Shown here piece by piece: positions 55,372 through 64,000 of a stretch of 64,000 nucleotides of DNA. A program made the position numbers and the translations under genes. This DNA comes from Pegoplata infirma (Eukaryota > Arthropoda > Insecta > Diptera > Anthomyiidae). The notes under the pieces were generated by a model. It did no database searches, was not told the DNA's origin, and worked only from the letters and a program-made list of their open reading frames with translations. Position 1 is the stretch's first letter; each line of letters opens with the position of its first letter. The DNA lies in NCBI GenBank assembly GCA_963921195.1, contig OY992537.1:20420642-20484641 (forward strand), written 5' to 3'.

Positions 55372-57030
55372 CAAGGTCAGACCAAAAAATTTTGATAGAA
55401 GAGACAAAAAAAAAATACACGTGTATCGGCGTTTTGAAAGTTTACATCTGGGTTTCATTTTAGGGGGAGGTGAAGTTACCCCCAAATGCAAATGTTGTAT
55501 TGTAAATCGTCTTTGAATATCGAGTGAAGCTTACGTTTAAAGTATATGGTGTGTTCAGCAAATGTATATAAAATGATACGGAGAACATTTTTGTGGAATA
55601 TATTAACCCTCTAGCTCCTCACGATAAGGGTCTTTTTTGTCCTTCTTTTCAAAAAGAGCAAAAAACACCATTAAAATAGGGATTTAAGGGGTTTAAATGT
55701 TCCGAAAAAATATTCGCCGTAAAATTTTACTATAAGTCCTTGAATACACCAAAACGGAAAACTCAACCAGAAAGTCAGAAATAAGACACCACAAAAGAGA
55801 TCTTAGGGTTAATTTCGCATTTATTAAGAAAATCGAGTAAAGCTTACGTTTAAAGTATATGGTGTGTTCAGCAAATTTATGTAAAATATTACGGAGAACA
55901 TTTTTGTAGAATATGTTAACCCTCTAACTCCTCAAGATAAGGGTCTTTTTTGTCCTTATTTTCAAAAAGAGCAAAAAACACCATTAAAATAGGGATTTAA
56001 GGGGTTTTAATGTTCCGCAAAAATATCCGTCGTAAAATTTTACTATAAGTCCCTGAACACACCAAAACAGAAAACTCAACAAGAAAGTCAGATATAAGAC
56101 ACAACAATAGAGAGCTTAGGGTTAATTTCGCATTTATTAAGAAAATCGAGTTAAGCTTACGTTTAAAGTATATGGTGTGTAAAGCAATTTTATGTAAAAT
56201 GTTACGGAGAACATTTTTGTAGAATATGTTAACCCTCTAGTTCCTCAAGGTAAGGGTCTTTTTTGTCCTTCTTTTGAAAAAAAAACAAAAACATCATTAA
56301 AACAGCTATTTAAAGGGTTAAAATGGTCCGCAAAAATATTTGCCGTGAAAGGAACTTATAGTAAAATTTCACGGCGAATATTTTTGCGGAACATTTTAAC
56401 CCCTTAAATCCCTGTTTTAGTGGCGTTCTTTGCTCTTTTTTAAAAGAAGGACAAAAAAGACCCTTATCTTGAGGAGTAAGAGGGTTAACATATTCTACAA
56501 AAATGTTCTCCGTAATATTTTACATAAATTTGCTGAACACACCATATACTTTAAACTTAAGCTTTACCCGATTTTCTTAATAAATGCGAAATTAACCCTA
56601 AGCTCTCTATTGTTGTGTCTTATATCTGACTTTCTTGTTGAGTTTCTGTTTTGGTGTGTTCAGGGACTTATAGTAAAATTTTACGGCGGATATTTTTGCG
56701 GAACATTTAAACCCCTTAAATCCCTGTTTTACTGGTGTTTTGTGCTCTTTTTGAAAAGAAGGACAAAAAAGACCCTTATCGTGAGGAGCTAGAGGGTTAA
56801 TATATTCCACAAAAATGTTCTCCGTATCATTTTATATAAATTTGCTGAACACACCATATACTTTAAACGTAAGCTTCACTCGATATTCAAAGACGATTGG
56901 CAATACAACATCTGCATTTGGGGGAAACTTTACCTCCCCCTAAAATGAAACCCAGATGTAAACTTTCAAAACGCCGATACACGTGTATTTTTTTTTGTCT
57001 CTTCTATCAAAATTTTTTGGTCTGACCTTG
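55372..57030. mobile_element. 1.66 kb foldback, CAAGGTCAGACC ends, 313-bp units
   Basis: Both ends are CAAGGTCAGACCAAAAA, flanked by TA. The arms meet at a palindrome near 56342-56375. The left arm has about three 313-bp units (acgtttaaagtatat at 55533, 55846 and about 56159) and the right arm about two, so the arms are unequal. The same unit is found in 4115-5010. Confidence 0.85.
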
Positions 57031-58085
57031 TAATTTTGGAAAAAATTTGATTTTGTTGTGCAGTGTTACAATACATGGACATCATTATAATGATTGTTAT
57101 TTTGATTGCTAAACATGCATGGAATAATATCATTGAAAATGCTGGGGAGGAAAAGTTGAACAACGGAAAAACAAAAGAAAAAAAAAATAATAAAATCATC
57201 ATCAAATAATGTTTTTAAAATGTTTGCTACCATTCTTGGTAGTGTGTTGATGGCAGAGGAGCATGATAATGTTGTTCAGAGCAACCAACCAACCAGACCA
57301 ACCAACAAGTATGTAGGATGCATCAAAATGTTAATTTCAAGTATATGCATTGTGCAGAATTCTCGGATTTTATTTGTTTTTTTTTTTTTGTTTTTTTCAA
57401 AAGAGGATAATTTAATGCAATTGTAGTTGTGAGAGTGCATGGTTGTGGTTGAATTTTATCTGTTGTATTGCTCCTATTATCGTTGCTGATGCTGCTGCTG
57501 CTGCTGCTGTTGGTGATGGTGCTGGTGATGCTACATATGCATTTTAATTTGTTTTGATAACAAACAAATGAAAATCCATTGAGTTTAACCAAAAGAGTGG
57601 TACCAACCATTCATTCCATTGGGTGTTTATTATACTTGAATATAGAATTGAACAGAGAGAAAGAAAATTTATGTGAAATTAAAATTTTCTGCATTTGTTT
57701 ATTTTGTTTTAACTGATTTTCAATTTTTATACAAGCACATATATAAATAAATTAAGGATTTTCAAAAGGAGTTTTTCATTTCATTCAAAGAAGATTTTTG
57801 ATGATTATACGGGGTAAACAAATTCAAAAATAGTAATTTGTTAATTTTCACTGGATGTTTAAACTTAAAATCTTAATAATGTGTTTCTTCGTGAATATTA
57901 TATTGATGAAATTAAATTTATTAATTTAATTTTAAAATGTTTTTTAACAAGTTTTATATTTTATTTTCTCTATAAGTTAATCTTAAATTATTTTTGTAAA
58001 AAAGTACCTATTGTGAAATAGGTTTCCAAAATATGAGAGAATATAAAAATAGATTAATTACTGAACGTGTAATGCTAAGTTTTTT
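57031..58085. other. Low-copy DNA with (CTG)n
   Basis: Mixed composition with 'accaaccaaccagaccaacc' (57285) and gctgctgctgctgctgctg (57490-57509). The frame on the minus strand across 57323-57610 reads serine- and threonine-rich through the triplet run and is not supported as an exon. Confidence 0.45.
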
Positions 58086-58300
58086 GATAACATGTACCAT
58101 TGGACTGACATTTTATTGTATGACAAAAAACTTTTTCTTCCGATTCTGAATTTCTGTAGTACAAATTTGAGGCCAATCGAATTAAATTTGACACGTGCCG
58201 CTCGGCAATCAAAGTTTCGGATTTTTGAAATTAAGAAGGAAAAAAAAAATATTTCTTGCTACACAACATATTTATTAACTTTGATGCACTAATTGTAAGC
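58086..58300. repeat. Fragment of the 'caaagtttcggatttttgaaa' family
   Basis: 'cgtgccgctcggcaatcaaa' and 'gtttcggatttttgaaatta' match 32550-32590 and 32820-32860. Confidence 0.4.
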
Positions 58301-59215
58301 ATTATCAAAAAATCTAGCGAATTTTGTACTCTTGCCCAAAATATTAAATCATGAAAGTGTTTTGCTAAAAATTTGTGTGTACTTGCGAAAGCAAAGTTTT
58401 TTTTTTTTTTTTATTAAATGTTATATTCATTTTCCACTCCACTCAAAACGAATTGAAATATGAGTCGAGGACCCCATTAAGTTTTTGTATTATTGATATA
58501 TTTCTAAGGCACTCAAGCTATATACATCCGTCCATCTATCTAGGGAAAGAAGATGCAGTCCAAACCAAAATATCTGTAAATATGGTAAATGAGTGTATTA
58601 CTTAAGTGCAAAAAAGTGTTTTTACATTTTGGAGAGTATAAAAGATTCGGCACGAAAGAATTTAGCACTATTACTTGTTTTTTGTACATTTGTAAAACAA
58701 ATGGAACATTTTTATGACAAAAGTTAAGACGTGGTGTTAAAGTAGCTTTAGTAAAAAAAATGGAAAAAAATAATTTTATTTTTTTCACGAAAAACAAAAT
58801 TATGATAAAAAAAGTTTTTGATAAATAAAGTTTTTGATGAAGAAAAAAATTTTCTGATGAAAAATTTTTTTTAGAAAAAAAAAATTGCTGAAAAAAAATT
58901 AAAAGAAAAAACAATTTTTGATGAGAAAAAAAAAATTAAGGAAAAAAAATGTTCATAAAAAAAAATTTTTTGATAAAAACAAAAATTTTTAATGTAAAAA
59001 AAAAATTTGTGAAAAAAAAATTATGAAAAAAAAAATTTGATAAAAAAAAAATTGTTAAAAAAAATTTGAAAAAAAATGATGGAAAAAATTGATGTTAAAA
59101 AAAATTGACGAAACAAAAAAATTTGATGAAAAAAAAAAATTATGAAAAAAATTTGATAAAAAATTGATAAAAAAAATTTGACACCAGCCTTAAAACATTA
59201 TCACTACTTTCACGA
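58301..59215 (+). mobile_element. A-rich DINE-type element
   Basis: Start 'tactcttgcccaaaatatta', 'gtgtacttgcgaaagcaaag', 'aatatgagtcgaggacccca'. Core 'catccgtccatctatct'. Then 'ggagagtataaaagattcgg', 'ttgtacatttgtaaaacaaa' and an A-rich tract with tgatgaaaaa words (58770-59160). It ends 'gacaccagccttaaaacatt'. The least interrupted copy of this subfamily. Frames within are artefacts. Confidence 0.65.
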
Positions 59216-59716
59216 AATTAAAAAAAAAAACAAATTTAAAATTGTTTCCATTGACTATTTTATAGAACTTGAGACAAACTTTTATTTAAACTAAATATAA
59301 GCCAAATCAAAACATATTATCCCATGACTCCCTTCCATCAAAGTTATGAGTTTCTAATTAAATTTTTTTAAAAAAACTAAAACTTTTTTTTAAAGGGCAT
59401 GAAGGGTAGAAAGATCAAATTTTACTCAAATTGATTTTTAATGAAATTGTGTCCCAAGCTCTATAAAAGGGTAAAGGGAAAGAAGTTTTGAGACTTTTTT
59501 AAAAAATGCTTTGTTGAAAGTAGGAAAAAACCGAAATTTTTTGAGAATTTCAAACAGCGAATCACGAAAACCTACTTTAGCGAACCACGAAAACCGCTGG
59601 ACCTATTTTAATTTCGTGTTCAGCACATTAAAATAAATATAATATGTCTCAAGAAATATAATTTGTTACTACTTACTTTTTTTTAATTTTCACAAATTCA
59701 AAACTTTTGATCGCCG
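59216..59716. repeat. Host repeat left of the Transib-like element
   Basis: 'gaacttgagacaaactttta', 'ccatcaaagttatgag' and 'agctctataaaagggtaaag' match the family at 32511-32990. It continues after the Transib at 61671 ('tgcaccacgggtttg'). Confidence 0.45.
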
Positions 59717-60250
59717 CACAGTGGCGCCTTTTGACTTTTTTCGTTGCAAAAATCATAACTTTTGAACTAATGAAGATATTTTAAAAATTTAAAGAGCATT
59801 CGAAAGAAGACTCCCCTAGCCTCAAAATATATGCGCCTCAAGGTAATAGACCAGCCGCGGCACTGTGCACAGTGTCGTATTTTGAATTTTTTCGTTGTAA
59901 GCATTATAAATTTTAAAGTAATAAAAGTATTATCAAGATTTATAAAGCATTTGAAAGAAACCCCTTCAGCTTAAAAATAAGAAGCCCACATGCCCATTGG
60001 CCCACTGCAGCACAGTGCCTCGTTTTGACTTTTTTCGTTGCAAAAATCACAAGTTTTGAAGTTGTCAAGGCATTTTTAATGTTTAAAACGCACTTGAATT
60101 TTATCTCCTTTAGCTTCAAGAAAAGCGCATCCGCATTGTAATAGGCCCGCTTCGGCACTGTGACCAGTGATACATGTTGACCTATTTTGTTGCAAAAATA
60201 CTATCTTTTAAAGTAATGATATTTCTAAATCTAAAAAATCATTTAAAATA
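59717..60250 (+). repeat. Four ~150-bp units repeating the Transib-like terminus
   Basis: Units start at 59717 (cacagtggcgcc), about 59867 (cacagtgtcgta), about 60011 (cacagtgcctcg) and about 60163 (accagtgataca). Each is followed by 'ttttgac(t)tttttcgttgca' and 'aaaat(c)ata(a)cttttgaa(g)t'. Confidence 0.85.
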
Positions 60251-61665
60251 TAACTTCTTGTGCGTCAAATTAGGTTAGTCCACACGCTGATATTCTCGTG
60301 AATTCATATTAAAAGTCTCGAAAAAATACCACTCTTATATGACAGAGAAAAAATAATAAAAAATTAGGAAATATTGAGTAAAATATTACACAATTTTGCA
60401 CCAGAAAACCATTTGATATTTAAAATTTAACAAATTTGAGTAAATTTCCAATTTATAAAACTAAAATGATACTCGAATTTTTTTTTTGTTTTTTTAAGTA
60501 ATTTTTTAATTGTGTCAAGTAAAAGTTTAAAACATATATATTTAAAAAAAGTTTCACCTTTTAAACTAACCAAATATATTTATGTCTTAAAGACATAGGC
60601 AAATTTTAGAAAGATTGGAAACTTTCAAATATATAAAAAAAAGAACTATTAACTCAATGAGAATTCAAAACACTAATTTTACTTTTTTGTAATTAGCTGT
60701 GTTCAATTTTAACAGATCATTCACTAGGGTTAACAAAATTTAAGACTTTTTTAATTAAAAACTTATTAAAAATCTTGTTAGATAACTTTCTTTCTTTGTA
60801 CACAAACCTTTGTCTATTTAAAAAATTCCTAAAAATTCCGAGATGAAACATAAGTTTTCGTAATTTTTATGTTTGATTTTGTTTTATTAAAAATACAAAA
60901 TTTTAACTTTTAAAATATCTTAATTCGTTCAGGAGTTACAGCTCATCAAAGTGGTTACTTATTGAAAAAAAATTCCGCTAGGGGGCGTTATTAACAAATA
61001 AAAAAGCCAAAAAGCAAAATAATAAATTAAAGAACAATACATCTACTAAGATTGGTAAAAAATTCCAGTGGATCTCAAAATTGCCCAAAATCTGTTAGGA
61101 TATTTTAAAAATATCTCCTTTTCGGAGTAAAAGTTGTTACAGTTTCTTTGTTTTTTCATGTACACGGGCAGGTACGGGCACCCAATTTTTATTGAATAAG
61201 TTAGAGTATTAAATACTAAACATCCTCTGTTTAATAGTTCCCGTCACAAACCGACACTTTATTAGTTCTATTCTATCAAATATAAAAAGAGACCGAAATA
61301 TGGTGTGTTTGCAAAACTGCGCAAAAAAACAAAGTATTTGACTAAATAACCCGTTTTTTATATCGTTTCATTTGAATTAATATACCTTTCAAACGACATC
61401 AAAAAAAAAATGATCGGCTGCATAGTTTGCCTGAAATTGAATTTAAAAGATGATATATTTTTTTTAATTTTAACTTTTTTCGGCAGACTGAAAAATTGAC
61501 AACTTTATGTGGCTCTATAATTCATAATTTTCATCCGATTTCAAAAATGTTTTTGGATTCTTAATCAGTGAGGAGTATTCAATCAGATGTAATCATTCAT
61601 TTTGTCAAATTCTTCTGTCAATTTTTGGATTTTTGTAACGCTTTTAGGGAAAAGGCGCCACAGTG
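59717..61665. mobile_element. Non-autonomous Transib-like element, CGCCG duplication
   Basis: Ends CACAGTGGCGCCTTTT and inverted CACTGTGGCGCCTTTT. CGCCG is directly repeated at 59712-59716 and 61666-61670, fitting the CGNCG preference of Transib. The left third is four tandem units, each opening with a CACAGTG-like word. The remainder is AT-rich with no transposase frame. Confidence 0.85.
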
Positions 61666-61670
61666 CGCCG

Positions 61671-62372
61671 TGCACCACGGGTTTGTTTAATCTGATTTGC
61701 CTCAAATTTTTACCTCTCATTCTTTAGGTCTATTAGAATAAAAAAATTTACCCGTACATTTGAAAATAATAATAGTTAAAGTAAAATTATCATTCTAGTT
61801 TCAATATTAAGACTCCCAATACGTATGAGTGATATTTATCATAATTATAACACTCATACGTCATGTGGTACTAAATATTTCGCTATTGTAAAATTTTCGT
61901 TTTTAAATTACACAGAACAGTTTTGATTTTTAAAGTCGACTTTCACATAAAATAACACTTTATTTTATACGCAGCATAAAAGAAAATATTTAAAATTTAA
62001 ATTTTGGAAGTCGTTTTTTTAAATACAAAATCAGAACAAAATAAATAAAGAAAAACAAAAATAATTAAACAAGTAACCAAATTTTGAAAATATAAAATAA
62101 ACATCTAGAAAATATGATTACTGCTATTTAAAGTTTTTAACTTAAAGTGAATTCAGAAATCAGACCAATAAATCTTAATCTATTTGAAACCCTCTGAACT
62201 CGAATCTGTCTGTATCTTTCAAATCTTACAAGGAAGGTCAACAAAGTGACCATTTCAGATTCCTTTAAAATGAAAACACAAGATAGAGAAACAAAATCTA
62301 AATCGAATGTTTAACAATTGACAGAGTTGTGGTAATTTTTCTAAAAAAGATTTTACGATTTAGAATGAAATA
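61671..62372. other. Unassigned AT-rich DNA
   Basis: Contains a short hairpin acgtatgagtg...cactcatacgt (about 61820-61862). No ORF or other repeat recognised. Confidence 0.4.
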
Positions 62373-62881
62373 CTAGGGTGGAGCAAATTTAGATTATTTT
62401 TGATTTTCGAAAACGTCGGGGTCGGAAAAGTTGCCTTTTAGGGCCGATATAAGCTCACAAAAATATTAGACTTGCAGGACAATGATTTTGGGCTAATTTT
62501 TTGACATTAAAATGGGAAAGTTCCGAACAAAGTAAAAAAAATAATTATTTAGTTGGTCTTTTAAACGCAATTTGAAATTAATAAAAAAAATTCAAGTAAA
62601 TTTTAAAGAAATTATTTTTTTTTTTTAATTTACCAAAAAAAAAATTCTTTTACCATAAAAACTCTTTTTCAGTAATGTCCGAATATAATATTTTTAGAAA
62701 AAAAAATAGCAAATTTTTTTCACTTTGTTCGGAACTTTCCGATTTTCAAGTAAATAAAGGAACCCAAAGCCATTGGCCTACAGGTCCAATATATTAGTGA
62801 GTTAATATCAACCAAAAAAGGCAACTTTCCTGGCACTAACTTTTTCGAAATTCGAAAAAAACTTAATTTGCTCCACCCTAG
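62373..62881. mobile_element. TIR element, CTAGGGTGGAGCAAATT ends, TA duplication
   Basis: Ends CTAGGGTGGAGCAAATTTAG and inverted CTAGGGTGGAGCAAATTAAG flanked by TA (62371-62372, 62882-62883). Arms pair inward to 'ggaaagttccgaacaaagt' (62516 and 62722). A second terminal scrap 'tgctccaccctag' follows at 62889-62902. No ORF. Confidence 0.85.
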
Positions 62882-62990
62882 TACACCTTGCTCCACCCTA
62901 GTATACATAACCCAGCGTTTCTTAATAACACGAGGTATAGTGAGAAAATTACCAAAAAAAAAAAACGATTTTTGACAATTGCTCTTTTTT

Positions 62991-63367
62991 CAATAAGTGG
63001 ATTTATTTTTTGGATTAATCTTATTTCGTTTAAAATAAATATTTTAATATGCCAAAGCAAATTTGGAATATTTTTTTCCGTAATCTACGATAAATTAGCA
63101 TTTTAATTCCGAAAAAATAATATAAAAAAAAATCTGGAAAATGAAAAAAGTTATTAATAAATCAATATTAATCCAACTAAATTTAAGGATCCAATAAGTC
63201 CATTTTGGATTAATTTTGATTTATTCACAACTTTATGTATATTTTTGTATTTTTTTTTTCGGATTATAATTGCAAATTTATCGTTGATTACGGAAAAAAT
63301 ATTCCAAACTTGTTTTGGTATAGTAAGATATTTTTTTTTTTTAATCAGAATATAAATCTGCTTATTG
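62991..63367. mobile_element. Foldback with about 115-130 bp arms
   Basis: 'caataag...gcaaatttggaatatttt...cgtaatc...cgataaatt' (62991-63122) pairs with 'aatttatcgttgattacgg...aatattccaaacttg...cttattg' (63255-63367). The spacer repeats 'aaatcaatattaatccaa' / 'ttggattaattttgattt' as an inner palindrome (63160-63225). Frames on both strands follow from this symmetry. Confidence 0.65.
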
Positions 63368-63469
63368 AAAAACACAGCAAATATCTCTAAAATTTAAGGG
63401 TTTCTGGCAAGTTTAAATGGCATTTTTGTGATCTACTCGACAAAACCAACATAATTATTTTTCATTTTT

Positions 63470-64000
63470 TTTTTTTTTCCATCAAACATTTTTTTTCATC
63501 AATTTTTTTTTACCTAAAAAAATGTTTTCGTTTATTTTTTTGTAACAAATTTTTTTATTTTTTTCATCAATATTTTTTTTTTCAATAATTTTTTTTTTGT
63601 CATTAAATTTTTTTTTTGTTCAAAAACTTTTTGTTATATATTTTTTTTTTCACTAAAAATTTTGTTTTCATGAAAAAAATTTTTTTTATCCAATTATTTT
63701 TATCTAGTCTAAACTTCTAACATAAAAATGTTCCATTTGTTTAACAGATGTACAAGAAACAAGTGAGATCGTTAAATTCTTCTGCACCGAATCATTCATT
63801 CTCTCCAAATCGTAAAAATAATGTTCTGCACATGAGTAATTCATTCAATTACCAAATTTAAAGCACTTTTGGTTTGGACTGCATCTTTCTTTCCACAAAG
63901 TGATGGACTTGATGTATTTAGCGAGAGTGTCTTAAAAATGGATCAATATATAAACTCGACCGATATTTAAATTTTTTTTTTTCTAAGAAACTTTGCTTTG
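63470..64000 (-). mobile_element. A-rich DINE-type element, cut by window end
   Basis: On the minus strand: 'caaagcaaagtttctta', 'atatcggtcgagtt', 'catcacttt', 'gcagtccaaaccaaaag', 'ggagagaatgaatgattcgg', 'cttgtttcttgtacatctg' and then the (GATGAAAAA)n tract (63470-63690). It matches 58350-58900 in reverse. Confidence 0.6.

Noticed and set aside
57323..57610. Ser/Thr-rich minus-strand frame through a CTG repeat
   Set aside because: Composition follows the triplet repeat; no splice-bounded exon or conserved motif is visible.
1..64000. LTR retrotransposon or viral sequence
   Set aside because: No paired long terminal repeats with TG...CA ends, and no gag, protease or integrase-like frames were seen.

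Overview
This 64 kb window looks like gene-free nuclear DNA from a higher fly (Diptera, Cyclorrhapha). The sequence is visibly very AT-rich. It has many dispersed copies related to the dipteran INE-1/DINE-1 family, recognised by a 'rising GATGTCCGTCCGTCTGTC' core, a start like 'attccgtgtgtaacgcatcgaaatatcggtctaggacccc', and an end with 'ttcggcacagccgaa' or 'agtcggtcaagaccgact' hairpins before 'cttacttgttt'. It also has Helitrons, Transib-like elements, a hAT-like MITE and remnants of non-LTR retrotransposons. A calyptrate fly with a large genome would fit, but the family is only a guess. I find no host exon, no intact transposase or reverse transcriptase, no rRNA and no complete tRNA gene. The window is either intergenic or inside a very large intron. 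Coordinates were indexed by hand and may be off by a few bases.

Layout. 1-4034: a hairpin of a GAGCTCGAGG-ended family, a TIR element carrying a tRNA-like sequence (150-976), and a large foldback (1869-3721). 4035-9145: two minus-strand DINE-like elements, each split by a foldback, and between them a three-level nest (DINE-like end > 6089-7590 > 6679-7379). 9146-10808: mostly low-copy sequence with CA repeats. 10809-14155: a foldback, a DINE-like copy and a small inverted-repeat element with a hammerhead-like motif. 14158-17284: a CATATATG-rich TIR element holding a Helitron (14180-16939). 17906-20060: 'tactattttggtacttttta' arrays interrupted by a hAT-like MITE with an 8-bp target duplication. 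20084-25200: A/T-rich and INE-1-like repeats and a non-LTR reverse-transcriptase relic split by a MITE. 25436-32990: more MITEs, tandem hammerhead-like units, a DINE-like element, a GGTAAC-repeat element, an RNase H relic of a second non-LTR element, and a low-copy stretch.

33031-40725 is the most striking composite. A DINE-like host is interrupted first by a 1.5 kb foldback and then by two Helitrons of one family joined exactly head to tail (35113-37300 and 37301-40682). 40726-43110: an A-rich host with a DINE-like copy and a foldback inside. 43496-46186: a 2.7 kb TIR element filled with a 35-bp array. 46438-50998: a MITE and two abutting CACAGTG-ended elements, one with the CGGCG target duplication expected of Transib. 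51429-57030: two large foldbacks with a hammerhead-like locus and further inverted repeats between them. 57031-58085: low-copy DNA. 58300-64000: A-rich DINE-like copies, a Transib-like element with CGCCG target duplications (59717-61665), a CTAGGGTGG element and another foldback.

Nothing here suggests genes working together. The biology in view is layered transposition: TA-targeting MITEs, Helitrons, hAT, Transib and RNA-based elements inserting into one another, together with local tandem expansion inside nearly every element.
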